The notes: generated by a model from the sequence alone, not told the origin. A stretch of 64,000 bases of DNA from Didymella arachidicola (GCA_016630955.3 CM049994.1:496001-560000), one strand, 5' to 3'. Counted from the stretch's first letter, positions 9,597 through 20,030 are shown. Numbers and translations: made by a program.

Positions 9597-11461
9597 ACGT
9601 ACATGTACAGCGAGCGGCGCAGTACACCGAGCGGCGCACTTTTGCCAAGACCATACCAAAACTCACCCTATTGTGGCCCAAAACACCACAAACTGGCGCT
9701 GCATGAGGCGAAACAAGCTGTAAAATTACTTAGGGACCTCTTCTACAGCATTCTTGCACGTTCGCGCGTTGTGCCCACCCTCTCCGCACCGTCCACAGCG
9801 TCGTTGGGGTGGTTCACCTCCTTCAGCGCGCACTTGCTTCTTTGCCTTCTTACCATCACCACGCGCGCTAAACTCCTGCAGAGCAGTCAACCACTGGCCT
9901 TCTTCAACTGCAAGGCTTCCCTTAGCTTGAATACGCTTTCTTATGTGCGATTTACGTCGCGTGGCGGCTTCATTAGCTGCTCGAAGCTTAGCGTTCTCTT
10001 GTTGTGCTAAAACCAGCTTGTGCGCAATAATTGCTGCCCCCTTTGCGTAGTGCTCAAGTGCGCTTAGCACAGAGTTTGGTGAGCTGCCCTGCTGCTTCTT
10101 ATACTTCTCTCGAATTAAAGTTAATTGCGACCTAAATTCTAGGGTATTACTTAGGGTTTGCGACTGCCAGGGCTCGTTGTTTGTAGGGAGTGGTGGTGAT
10201 GGAGTGCGCAGCTTCACATCAAGGGTTGATATGACCCGTTCTGGGTCAAAAGGGACCAGTCCTGCGCCTCGGAACCCTCCCTGGATGTTGCTAGGGGTAA
10301 TGGCTTTCTTGTGAGCCGCTTTAAAGCATGGCAGGAACTCCTGCTTTGTAATGTGGTTAATCCGGTTGCGCATGAGCTCATTGACCTCAACTCCGTACGC
10401 CTTCTTCAGAGGGCCAAAACAACCTACGTCAAGTGGCTGCAGGAGGTGCGACGAGTGCGCAGGCATGCATAGGGTCACAATCTTCTGATCCTTGCAGTAT
10501 TGCGAGAATTTTGCAGAGTTGTGGCTCCCATGACCGTCAATAATCAGCATGCGGGAGGTACTAGGAGTGCGCGCCTTTGTATGCCTGTCAAAGTGCTTCA
10601 ACCAGTCAAAACCAAGCTCGTTGGTAGTCCAGCCGTTCTCAGAGATAGTAATAGTCCAATCTTGGGGCAGGTTGTCGTCCTTATACCAGCTAGACTGGTG
10701 TTCGCGGGCTTTGAAGATGATGTAGGGCGGAATGGCCCATCCTGTGGCATTGATGCCCTCAATGACTGTTACCCACTCCCGGTTGCCTGGCTGGACCTGC
10801 TTTGCTCGTCCTGACTTCTCTGCATCTGTAACAACGACTCCAGTGGATATCTGGCCCATCATGAAGCCTGTCTCGTCGAAGTTGTACGTGTCATTGTCCA
10901 GGATACCATACTTGGCTTTGATATTGGCTACTAGGCCAAACCAGCCCTGGATTACCTCAGGATCCTCGCAGAGGGCTCGCTTGTAGTCGTACTTGCGATG
11001 GAAGACTGTTTTGAGCTCCTCCTGACGCAAAACAAACCTGCTGGCCCACCTTGGGCCAACAGGGGCCAAACCGCGCTCTTTCCGCAGAGAATTGGCCATA
11101 TCAGTCACAACTTCAAGCCGGGGGGACTCTCCTCGCGTGACCAGCTCAAGTATGCGTATAACAATCACCTGTTCCTCAGCGTTGGTTAAATTCTGTAAGT
11201 TAGCCATAGTATCAACGCGTGAAGGTCGTCCAGCGCGTCGTTGGTGCAGTGTGCTTCTAGGCACGTTGTAGATAGCTGCAGCGCGTCGCACTAAGAGGTT
11301 CGCGTCTTGTTTGAGAGCTTGAAGCGCAAGCTGTATCTGACACTCTTTTAACGCGTTAAACTGCAGTTGTTGGGGAGGCATTAGTGTAGGAAGGGAGTTT
11401 TGGTGTGGTCTTGGCAAAAGTGTCCCGCTCGTTGACTGTCCCGCTCGTTGTACACGTACGT
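9597..11461 (-). mobile_element. Fot1/pogo-like DNA transposon E1 (1865 bp, intact transposase)
   Basis: Terminal inverted repeats of about 65 bp begin ACGTAC at 9597 and, inverted, at 11461. They are imperfect. Both ends are flanked by TA (9595-9596 and 11462-11463), the Tc1/mariner-superfamily target duplication. Each repeat holds two copies of an 11-bp motif (CGAGCGGCGCA on the left, CGAGCGGGACA on the right) followed by CTTTTGCCAAGACC. The element carries one uninterrupted transposase frame on the minus strand. Its right end lies directly against a truncated relative (11464-12095). Confidence 0.88.
9726..11381 (-). CDS. Fot1/pogo-like DDE transposase of E1 (551 aa)
   Basis: The frame is open further upstream, but the ATG at 11381 (MPPQQLQFNA) matches the start of a related copy and lies inside the terminal repeats, so it is chosen. 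Residues ~10-50 are a psq-type helix-turn-helix (RRAAAIYNVPRSTLHQRR). Residues ~60-125 are a CENP-B-type HTH ending in WASRFVLRQEEL. The DDE_1 catalytic core shows NFDETGF, LIIDGHGSHN and LLQPLDVGCF, giving the D-D-D residues of the pogo group. The C-terminus has a basic coiled segment and then a CCHC knuckle, CGRCGEGGHNARTC. Its role is cut-and-paste transposition in the nucleus. No lesion is visible, so the protein could be active. Confidence 0.9.
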   Translation of the reverse strand: MPPQQLQFNALKECQIQLALQALKQDANLLVRRAAAIYNVPRSTLHQRRAGRPSRVDTMANLQNLTNAEEQVIVIRILELVTRGESPRLEVVTDMANSLRKERGLAPVGPRWASRFVLRQEELKTVFHRKYDYKRALCEDPEVIQGWFGLVANIKAKYGILDNDTYNFDETGFMMGQISTGVVVTDAEKSGRAKQVQPGNREWVTVIEGINATGWAIPPYIIFKAREHQSSWYKDDNLPQDWTITISENGWTTNELGFDWLKHFDRHTKARTPSTSRMLIIDGHGSHNSAKFSQYCKDQKIVTLCMPAHSSHLLQPLDVGCFGPLKKAYGVEVNELMRNRINHITKQEFLPCFKAAHKKAITPSNIQGGFRGAGLVPFDPERVISTLDVKLRTPSPPLPTNNEPWQSQTLSNTLEFRSQLTLIREKYKKQQGSSPNSVLSALEHYAKGAAIIAHKLVLAQQENAKLRAANEAATRRKSHIRKRIQAKGSLAVEEGQWLTALQEFSARGDGKKAKKQVRAEGGEPPQRRCGRCGEGGHNARTCKNAVEEVPK

Positions 11462-11463
11462 TA

Positions 11464-12095
11464 TCAGCCCTTGATGTGAAGCTTCGGACTCTATCACCAC
11501 TACTCCCTGCCAACAACGTGCCCTAGCAGTCACAAACCCCTAGCAATACCCTAGAACTTGGGTCGCAATTAATGCTTGTAAAGACAAGGATTTAGAGGCA
11601 TGTAGACAGCTCCCCTACATCTATAGTTAAGGCGTTTGAGAAGGTGTTAAAGGGGGCTGCAATTATTGCGCACAAGCTAGTTTTGGCTTAGCAGGAAATC
11701 AGCAAGCTTCGAGCGGCTAATGAGGCCGCTATGCGAGGAAAATCACACAAAAGAAAGCAGGTCTAGAAGGAAGGGACACTAATAGTTAAGGATGGCCAGC
11801 GAATAGCAGCTCTAAAGGAGTTTAGGTCGCGTAGTGATAGAAAGAGGGCAAAGAAGCAGGTGCGCGGTCAAGAGGGTGAGCCAGCCCAAAGGCGCTGTAG
11901 AAGGTGCAACAAGACAGAGCATAACGCGCGAACGTGTAAACAAGGGGTAGAAGAGGTTTCTAAGTAATATTACAGCTTGTTTTGCCTTATGCAGCGCCAA
12001 TTCGTGGTGTTTTGGGCCATGATAGGTCAGGTTTTGGTAGGGTCTTGGCAAAAGTGATTCGCTCGCCCGTTGATCCGCTCGCCCGCGGGGTACGT
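11464..12095 (+). mobile_element. 3' relic of a Fot1/pogo-like transposon (E2)
   Basis: The plus strand resembles the last third of the transposase in the copy at 18375-20030: SALDVKLRTLSP, then SQTPSNTLE, then the AAIIAHKLVLA coil, and a C-terminal knuckle RRCNKTEHNARTC. Several in-frame stops interrupt it. It ends in a terminal repeat (12046-12095) with paired CGAGCG-type motifs and a TA at 12096-12097. The 5' two thirds of the element are absent. The break coincides exactly with the right end of E1, so E1 inserted into it or a later deletion removed the rest. Confidence 0.75.
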
Positions 12096-12116
12096 TATAG
12101 ATATGTTTTTTTACTA

Positions 12117-13950
12117 ACGCTTTGTACGGCTGAATGGCGCACCCTACTGAAATGGCGCGCTTTGTCGCACATTCACCTTTGCACCTTAATATCTCAACAC
12201 TACAACAAGCAATTCAGGCGTGCGATGGCTTAGATTAATCCTCTATCTCTGCTACATCTTTCTAGCAGGTGCGCTTGTTGTGCCCGGTCTTGCCGCACAT
12301 CTTACAGCGACGTTTATTTTTACTGCTGCTACCTACCTGCGCACCACCTTCTTGTGCCTCAGCCTTAGCGTCTATCTCCTTTAGTATTTCCTCTGCCTCT
12401 GCCTGCGAGAGAGTCCCGCCTTCCTGAATCTGCTTCTTTTTGCGCTTCTTACGCTCAGAAGCAGCCTCATTTACCTGCTCAAGCTTAGCTATCCTTGCCT
12501 CAAGCAGCGTGTGCGAATGGTCCCTCTTTACAGACCCCCTTTTGACCTGCAGAACCATCTCAATAATTAAGTCAGGAGAGGAACTCTTATGTTCCCTTAT
12601 CCTCTTGATTATTAGCGTTGTCTGGCTGTCAATTTCAATCGCGTTGGTTGGTGTTTTAGGTTGCCAGTTAGTAGGCCCTGGTAGAGGCGGTGTTGGCGTG
12701 CGAGGCTTGACTTCAAGCCTTGACAGCACCACCTCTAGGTTAAGTGGAACCAAGCCAGTTGCTTTAAAGCTTGATATAATGTTGCTCTTTGATATAGCCT
12801 TGTCGTATACTGGTTGAAACGTTGCTAAGAAGGTCTTTTTGTCCACATGGGTGATGTGACTGTCTGCCAAGCTTTTGATTTCCTTCTTATACGCCTGCTT
12901 TAGCGGGGCAAAACACCCAACGTCAAGTGGCTGCAGGATGTGAGAGGCGTGCGGAGGCATGCAGAGAGCAATAATCTTGCTTTCCTCGCAGAGCTTTTGG
13001 AATTCGAGTGACTTATGGCTCTCGTGGCCATCAATAATCAGCAGCCGATGGCTACCTACAGTAGCAGCCTCTGTATGCTGGATAAAGTGCTTTAGCCAGG
13101 CAAGGCCAAGCTTATTCGAGGTCCAGCCATTCTTGCTAACCCCAATCCTCCAATCCTTTGGGTTGTTAACGTACCAGGCCTTGTCGTGGTGCTTTGCTTT
13201 GAGGATAAAGAAGGGTGGGATAGACCAGCCCATCGCGTTGATACAAGCGATCAGAGTTATCCACTCACGATCGCCAGGCTGGACGCTGAGTGGTGCAAGA
13301 CGTCTCTCAGAAGCAGTTACTACCTTAACTGACCCTCCAACGCCTATCTGGAACCCAGTCTCGTCAAACTTGTAGGTATCTTGGTCTAGGATGCCGTACT
13401 TGGCTTTGACATTGCGTACAAGGTCAAACCAGGGACTGATAATAGCTGGATCGCTGCACAGGACTCTCCGGTAATCCCTTGGTCTAGAAATCTGAGACTT
13501 GATCTCAGGTTTCCGTCTGATAAACCGGTAGACCCAGTGTTCTCCAACCTTGCCTGCACTGCGAGCAGCCAGCAGTTGATCAGCCATCTCTCGCACGTAG
13601 GCAAGCGTAGGGCCAAAGCCTCGCGCGTCAAGCTTCCTTATGTATTGAATAAGCACCTCCTCTTCTTGCCTTGTAAGCTTACACGCGTTAGGGTGGACAA
13701 CGCGTTGAGAAGCTGGTTTGGCGCGTTGCCTTCGAAGGGTAGTTTCAGGCACGTTGTAGACAGCAGCAGCGCGTCGCTGGCTTAGATTCGCGTTTGATTT
13801 CATAGCTTTGATAGCAAGGTCAATTCTCTCTCCACGAGGAAGCAATTCAAGATTAATTTGTTGCGACATTGTTGGTGGTGGTTAAAAGTAGTGAGGTCTT
13901 GGCAAGGTGCGCCATTTCAGTGGGGTGCGCCATTCAGCCGTACAAAGCGT
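12117..13950 (-). mobile_element. Fot1/pogo-like DNA transposon E3 (1834 bp, intact transposase)
   Basis: The ends begin ACGCTTTGTACGGC at 12117 and, inverted, at 13950. They match over about 42 bp with one mismatch. TA dinucleotides flank both sides (12115-12116 and 13951-13952). Each end has two copies of an ATGGCGCA-containing motif about 18 bp apart. The terminal sequence differs from E1 and E4, so this is a separate family. It lies between the E2 relic and the composite E4 element with only 9-17 bp of spacer on each side. Confidence 0.88.
12262..13869 (-). CDS. Fot1/pogo-like DDE transposase of E3 (535 aa)
   Basis: The start ATG at 13869 lies just inside the right terminal repeat. The N-terminal psq HTH reads RRAAAVYNVPETTLRRQR. 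A CENP-B-type HTH covers ~65-130 (HWVYRFIRRKPEI). The catalytic core has KFDETGFQIG, LIIDGHESHK and ILQPLDVGCF. After a Pro-rich linker and a highly charged helix, the protein ends exactly on the last Cys of a CCHC knuckle, CKMCGKTGHNKRTC. The frame is complete and free of stops. It is clearly homologous to the E1 transposase but diverged, in line with its different terminal repeats. It is a possible autonomous source; activity is not shown. Confidence 0.9.
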   Translation of the reverse strand: MSQQINLELLPRGERIDLAIKAMKSNANLSQRRAAAVYNVPETTLRRQRAKPASQRVVHPNACKLTRQEEEVLIQYIRKLDARGFGPTLAYVREMADQLLAARSAGKVGEHWVYRFIRRKPEIKSQISRPRDYRRVLCSDPAIISPWFDLVRNVKAKYGILDQDTYKFDETGFQIGVGGSVKVVTASERRLAPLSVQPGDREWITLIACINAMGWSIPPFFILKAKHHDKAWYVNNPKDWRIGVSKNGWTSNKLGLAWLKHFIQHTEAATVGSHRLLIIDGHESHKSLEFQKLCEESKIIALCMPPHASHILQPLDVGCFAPLKQAYKKEIKSLADSHITHVDKKTFLATFQPVYDKAISKSNIISSFKATGLVPLNLEVVLSRLEVKPRTPTPPLPGPTNWQPKTPTNAIEIDSQTTLIIKRIREHKSSSPDLIIEMVLQVKRGSVKRDHSHTLLEARIAKLEQVNEAASERKKRKKKQIQEGGTLSQAEAEEILKEIDAKAEAQEGGAQVGSSSKNKRRCKMCGKTGHNKRTC

Positions 13951-14141
13951 TATGTAATTACTAACGTACATCACATGCGAGCGGAACACATGGGCGAGCG
14001 GAACACTTTTGCCCAAAAACACGACAACAGCGAGAATTTCACTTTTTGGAATCAACGCAATTTACCGCACGCAAACGTCTACTAGAGACGCCGTTCGACT
14101 AGCCAGCACTCAGGAGCAGCGCCCACTGCTTCTGAGGCGTC

Positions 14142-15284
14142 ATGGCGACACCGTGGCCTCGACGGTCGACATGGCCCAGCCCAATTCGCGAGCACGCTAC
14201 ATGCCTCAGCACTTTTCTGCACGACGTACTGCACCTTATCGAGCGCACCGGCAGCCAGTCCACGCCGACAGACATCGTCAGCGACATCATTCGCGGCTCA
14301 CTGACGTTCGTCTTGAAGATGCAGCACACGCCCGACCTCAGCGCTATCAGCGACGCCCTCCGCGTCGCCCAGACCGAGGCCAAGGCTACAGCAGAACACA
14401 CGGCGCAGGCCCTCGACGTAATCAAGAGCGAACTCAAGAACACCGTAGAACTCGTTCAACAGTCAGCAGCGAACATACAACAGAATGGCAACACGGCAGA
14501 GGAGGCGAGGGCAGCGGCCAAGGATGCTACAGAGGTGGGTAAAGCGACGCTGGAGGTTGCGAGAGAGATCAGGAACAAGAGACCACAAGAGCAGGCGAAC
14601 GGACCCATGAGCTACGCTGCAGCAGCAGCCAGGGGCATCCCACTAGCAGCTACATACAATGCACAAAGCGTCAAACAACCATCTGCGCAGACACAGCGTG
14701 AGGTCATCATGAACATCAGAGACCCGCTCACCGTACAGAGCCTGCGGGCTATGAACCCCAGTAATCTCAAACTGCATGTCCAGCGTGCCATCGAGCAGAG
14801 CGGCAACGAAAACATAGCAAGCGTGAAGATTGTCTCATCTAACCAGCTGAAGAGCGGAGACCTAAGCATCAAGACAGCAAGCAGCAGTGAGGTCGAGGCG
14901 CTGCGACAGTTCGCGGACGACTGGGCCCACCGCATCGGCAGTGGGACTACAGTGCAGATCCCGACGTTCGGCGTCCTGGCTCACGGCATACGCACGAGCA
15001 CGATGGACATGAGCAAGCTCGACGAGATTAGAGCGCAGATCCTGCAGGACAACCGACCGTTCATACCCCGGGCGGAGATAAGACACATAAGCTGGCTGAC
15101 CAGAGACGCGTCTGCCAAGACGTCATCAACCATCACCATTGAGTTCACCAAACCAGAGGATGCCAACAAAATCATCGATGAAGGCCTGATCTGGCAGGGC
15201 GATCAAGAAGGCACTAAGAGATGCTCACAGAGAACAGGTAGAGCAAGCCGCAAAGTCGCCAGAAGCACTGTAGAGACTCGTTAA
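14142..15284 (+). pseudogene. LINE ORF1 (Gag-like), truncated by internal deletion
   Basis: The ORF encodes 380 residues. It is Ala- and Gln-rich with helical segments (AQTEAKATAEHTAQALDVIK), then a region with PMSYAAAAARG and KIVSSNQLKSGDLSI, and ends a conserved block with DEGLIWQGD. In Tad1-type elements this block is normally followed by Cys-rich knuckles that bind RNA. Here the frame switches at about 15200 into sequence that, in another frame, belongs to ORF2 (IKKALRDAHREQ). The last ~25 residues are therefore out of frame. The call rests on the Gag-like layout and position upstream of the reverse transcriptase. Confidence 0.7.
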
Positions 15285-18030
15285 GTAGGCAAAGACAAGA
15301 GGAAACTAGGCCCCTATAGTCACACCCGCCATACAACACCCAGAGACACAGGAGGAGATAGTAGACCTAAAAGCTAAAGCGGACGTGTTCCGTAAGGCTT
15401 TCTTCCCAGCACCACCGGAAGCAGATCTAGAGGACATACGAGACGCACAATACGACAACTAAGTGGTTATGCCGCCAGTGACAGAGCAAGAGGTCAGGGA
15501 CGCCATTTAAGCCGCGTCGCCGCTCAAGGCACCTGGCCCGGACGGTATCACCAACAAGGCCCTGCAAGCAGGAACGATCCACCTTGCACTCCATCTGACG
15601 AGGATCTTCAACCAGAGCTTGCGCCTGGGCTACTGCCCAATCCACTTTCGCGAGTCGACCACGGTGGTTCTACGCAAGCCGGGCAAAGACAACTACACAA
15701 CACCGAAGTCGTATAGACCTATCGCGCTAATGAACACCACAGGCAAGATCATGGATGCAGTTATAGCACGACGCCTCAGCTACCTAGCTAAGGCCTATCA
15801 CGTCTTACCGCCGACACATATGGGCGGCAGGAAGATGCGCTCGACTGAGCACGCCCTTTACGCTGTCACCCATAAGATATACGAAGCATAGAGTCAGAAC
15901 ACTAGTTAGGTAGCTAGTCTCTTGCTGCTCGACGTTTCCGGCGCCTTCGACAATGTTTCGCACACACGACTGCTTCACGATCTGCAAAAGAGGCGAGTAG
16001 ATGAGAAGATGGTGAAGTGGATTGCAAGCTTCCTTAGCAACAGACAGACAAGCATCGCAGTTGACGGCTTCAGGTCGACAACGTATCAGATCAACACAGG
16101 CATACCGCAAGGGTCGCCACTGTCACCTATCCTCTACCTCTTCTACAACGCGGACCTGATAGAAGAATGTAATAACACACTAGAAGCTATGTCTACAGGC
16201 TATATAGACGATGTTGCTATCTTAGCATGCGGTAAGACAACAGAGCAGACATGCGAGACACTAAGACAAATTCTCGGAAAGGCACAGCTCTGGGCTAATA
16301 CACACGCATCGGTCTTTGCTCTAAACAAGTTCCAGCTTACCCACTTTACAAGATCACGCAAACGCGTTAACACAGAAACACCAATTTAAACAGAGTAGGG
16401 CGAGATACGACCTAAAGCAACGTGCAAGTACCTTGGACTAACAATAGACACAAAGCTTTACTGGAAACAACATACAGAAGGTATTAGACAAAAAGCAACA
16501 AAGACAGTTAATGCTCTAAGTTGTCTTGGCGGATCTAACTAGGGCGCCAGCCTTATAGACATGCGACGGATATATGCAAGCACCGTACTACCACAGATAA
16601 TGTACGCATGCTCGATATAGTTGAACACAAGTGCAAAGGGAAGATTGTACACAAAAAAGACGCTGAACACGTTAAAGAGTCTACAAGCAAGAGCGGCAAG
16701 AGTTATAAGCGGAGCCTACAAAGCCACGTTAAACGCTGCGCTCGATATCGAGGCCTTCCTCCTACCCATCGAGCAGCAGATATGGAAACAAAATACAGAT
16801 ACTGTCACCCGACTGTTATCATGCACCGACATCGCGGCCACCTCAGGGTTCCAGATGAACACAATCCAGCCGACAGTCGCAAACAAGGCCCGCATTAGAC
16901 ACACCAGCTCATGGCAGAAACTCTATATCGACATGAAGAGCAGGCGAAACCACGACTTGGACAGACAAGAGCAGATCCCATGCTTTCTCACTCCACCCTG
17001 GAGACACGGCCCATCTACCTACATTGATGCGACTGCTGAGGAGGCACGGGCGCGACACGACAAAGACTACGCAAAGGAAAACAACCTCAGCATCTACACA
17101 GACGGCAGCGGCATCGAAGGCGAGATAGGCTCTGCAGCATTGTGTCCACTCACACAACAGGTACGGTCCGTTCACATGGGGCCAGACACAGCGTCGACAG
17201 TATATGCAGCAGAGCTACAGGGTATCAGCTTAGCTTTACAAATCGCTCAAGAGTATGCAAACAGAAATGGCGTGCGACGAGACGTTTCCATATACACAGA
17301 CAACCAAGCCGCCATTTGGTCAATTGCCAAGGCGGAGGGACGATCAGGCGCCTACATCCTCGCGGACATTGCAAGACAAGTCCAGGAGCTCCAGGATAAG
17401 GGACGGACAGTAACCGTCAGGTGGATCCCAGCCCACGTGGGCATACCCGGGAACGAGGCCGTCGACAAAGCGGCCAAAGAGGCCACCGGATAGAGGGAAA
17501 ACGGGCGCAGAAGTTCACCGGCAGACGCGCCTCCCAAGTTGTACACCATTAGATCGACAGTAAGAAGATGGTGCAAAGCACAAGCAGAGCGGGCATGGAC
17601 AGCAAAGTGGCGCACAGACACAAAGGGCCGCGCAACCTACAGACACACGCCCACACCTACCAAGAAGGTTCTTCAGATCCACGAGGGGCTTACTAAGCGA
17701 GAGAGCGCGCTGCTGGTGCAGCTACGGACCGAGAAGATCGGCTTCAACGACTTTCTCTTCGCCCGAAGAGTGCCAGATGTAACTAGCCCACGCTGCAGCT
17801 GTGGAGAGCGGCGACAGACCGTCGCTCACGTCCTCCTCCACTGCAGCAAGTACAAGGACCTCCGGAACCGCACCTTCGCCAACCTATCCGGACGACACAG
17901 CCTCAGGACCATCCTGAGCACGCCGCAGCTAGCCACCAAAGCCATCGAATACATGGAGCAGACGCAGATCCTTGGGCAAGTGGGGATCAGAGATGCGCAG
18001 ACAACGCCGAGCGCTGGGGGGAGACTGTAG
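15199..18030 (+). pseudogene. LINE ORF2 (reverse transcriptase/RNase H), multiply stopped
   Basis: One frame runs throughout and contains 12 stops, nine TAG and three TAA and no TGA. Reverse transcriptase motifs are SPLKAPGPDGI, SYRPIALMNTTGK, LLDVSGAFDNVSH, GIPQGSPLSPILY and the catalytic GYIDDVAILA. RNase H shows IYTDGSGIEG, IYTDNQAAIW and WIPAHVGIPGNEAVD. A terminal CSCGERRQTVAHVLLHC matches the zinc-binding tail of Tad1/jockey-type ORF2. The endonuclease domain is absent. Most stops sit where Trp, Gln or similar codons are expected, as in TGG to TAG, which fits repeat-induced point mutation. Confidence 0.85.
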
Positions 18031-18201
18031 GTACAGTAGACGCGACAGACGAGGCAGCGCGCCTCTAAGAGCCTAGAAGCACAGCATACGGTTAGTGGGA
18101 CCAGAATCTAGATAAGGTGGCGACCAGAGTGTAGATAGTGGTTGATGGAAAACGGCAGGTTTTGGAGGCAGCTGGTTCCTTCTCGTGAGGGATGAAGTGG
18201 G

Positions 18202-18227
18202 GCGGCGCGGATCAACGTCCGCGCCGC
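18202..18227 (+). other. GC-rich hairpin in the LINE 3' region
   Basis: A 10-bp perfect stem (18202-18211 with 18218-18227) encloses the hexaloop TCAACG. It lies about 75 bp upstream of the TAAA tail. LINE reverse transcriptases often recognise 3' stem-loops to start target-primed reverse transcription; that role here is inferred from position. Confidence 0.5.
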
Positions 18228-18300
18228 GTCCGCTGTCTGCCACGACCTGTCACTCCGGGCATAGCTGCGCAGTACGCGGCTGAAACCGAGTAGGACTCAA

Positions 18301-18328
18301 TAAATAAATAAATAAATAAATAAATAAA
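18301..18328 (+). repeat. (TAAA)7 tail of the LINE
   Basis: Seven perfect TAAA units end the LINE. Such short A-rich repeats in place of a poly(A) tail are usual for some non-LTR elements. The five bases CCGAG separate this tract from the downstream copy of the putative target duplication. Confidence 0.9.
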
Positions 18329-18374
18329 CCGAGCACTTTTGCCAAGACCCTACCCAAAACACCAACCTCTACTA

Positions 18375-20030
18375 ATGCCTCCACGAAAACAACAGAAAGA
18401 CGCGTTAAAAGAAGCTCAGATACAGCTTGCAATCCAAGCTCTTAAACAAGACCTAAAACCCTCCCTGCGACGCGCCGCAGCTATCTACAACGTGCCCTTG
18501 ACCACGCTACATCATTGACGCGCCGGACGACCTTCGCGCGTTGATACCATGGCCAACTCACGGAATCTGACCAATACTGAGGAGCAGATGATTGTTACGC
18601 ATATACTTGAGCTAGCTAAGCAAGAACGACCCCCCCGGCTTGCAGATGTGACTGATATCGCCAATTCTCTGCGGAAAGAGCGCGGTTTGGCCCCTGTTGG
18701 CTCAAGGTGGGCCAGCAGGTTTGTTTTGCGTCAGGAGGAGCTCAAAGTGGTGTTCAATCGCAAGTACGACTACAAGCGAGCCCTCTGTGAGGATCCTGAG
18801 GTTATACAGGGCTGGTTTGATCTTGTAGCCAATACCAAAGCCAAGTATGGCATCCAGGACGACGACATGTACAACTTCGATGAGACAGGCTTCATGATGG
18901 GCCAGATAAGCCCAGGAGCAGTCGTCACAGCTTCAGAGAACCATAGACGGGCAAAGGCAGTCCAGCCAGGCAATCGCGAGTGGGTAACGGTCATCCAGGG
19001 CATTAATGCCACAGGGTGGGCCATTCCGCCCTACATCATCTTCAAAGCCCGCCGCCACCAGTCCAACTGGTACAAAGACGATGACCTGCCCCAGGATTGG
19101 ATTGTTGCTGTCTCTAAGAACGGCTGGACTACTAATAAGCTTGGTTTTAACTAGTTAAAGCACTTTAACAAGCATACAAAGACGCGTACTGTTGGTACCC
19201 ACCAACTGCTGATTATCGACGGCCACGAGAGCCACAACTCCAAGGAATTCAAGCAATACTGCAAGGATCACAATATTATAGGTCTATGCATGCCTCCACA
19301 CTTATCGCACCTCCTGCAGCCACTTGATGTGGCTTGTTTTGGCCCTCTAAAGAAGGCGTACAGGGATGAGGTTAATTGGCTTATACATAAATGGATCTAC
19401 CACATTACAAAGCAGGATTTCCTCCTATGCTTTATAGCAGCTTACAACAAAGCCATTACCTCTAGCAACATTCAAGGAGGGTTCCGAGGGGCCGGATTGG
19501 CTCCGTTTGCCCCAGATCGCGTCATATCGGCTCTGAATGTGAAGCTGCGCACCCCATCGCCACCACTTCCCCAAAACAGCCCGCTCTAGCAGTCGCAAAC
19601 CCCAAGCAATACCCTAGAATTTAGGTCGCAATCAACGCTTGTGAAGAAGAGGATTCGGAGGCATGTAGACAGCTCACCAACCTCTATGGTTGAAGCGTTT
19701 GAGAAGGTCTCAAAGGGGGCAGCAATTGTTGCGCACAAGCTGGCTTTGGCACAACAGGAGAACGCTGCGCTTCACGCAGCTCTAGCAGCTGCTACAGAAC
19801 GTAAATCGCGCAAAAGAAGGCATATCCAGACAGAGGGAAGTCTTATAGTTGAAGAGGGCCAGCGGCAGACTGCTCTATCAGAGTTTGGCGCGCGTAGTGA
19901 TGGAAAGAAGAGGAAGACGCAGGTGCGTGCTAAAGGAGGTGAACCATCCCAACGACACTGTGGAAGGTGCGGAGAGCGTGGGCATAACGCGCGAACGTGC
20001 AATAATAGAGCAGAAGAGGTCCCTAAGTAA
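18375..20030 (+). pseudogene. Fot1/pogo-like transposase of E4, three in-frame stops
   Basis: The ATG at 18375 starts MPPRKQQKDA, followed by the psq HTH (RRAAAIYNVPLTTLHH). Stops occur at 18516-18518 (TGA), 19152-19154 (TAG) and 19587-19589 (TAG), all in the same frame. The rest is well preserved: NFDETGFMMG, LIIDGHESHN, LLQPLDVACF and a C-terminal CGRCGERGHNARTC knuckle. It is close to the E1 transposase. Around the second stop, aligned with E1, three successive TG dinucleotides have become TA (codons for D, W and L). That is what CpA to TpA mutation on the opposite strand produces, as in RIP. Without read-through the protein is non-functional. Confidence 0.88.

Larger units (their letters stand above)
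14014..18333 (+). mobile_element. Tad1-like LINE (non-LTR retrotransposon) inserted in the E4 terminal repeat
   Basis: The insert is flanked by a 10-bp direct repeat CACTTTTGCC (14004-14013 and 18334-18343) that lies inside the E4 terminal repeat; this is the probable target duplication. It holds an ORF1 frame, then reverse transcriptase, RNase H and a C-terminal Cys/His motif. It ends with seven TAAA units (18301-18328) plus five bases, CCGAG. The apurinic-type endonuclease domain expected at the start of ORF2 and the C-terminal knuckles of ORF1 are missing, so the copy is internally deleted. ORF2 has 12 in-frame TAG/TAA stops. The copy is dead. Confidence 0.85.
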
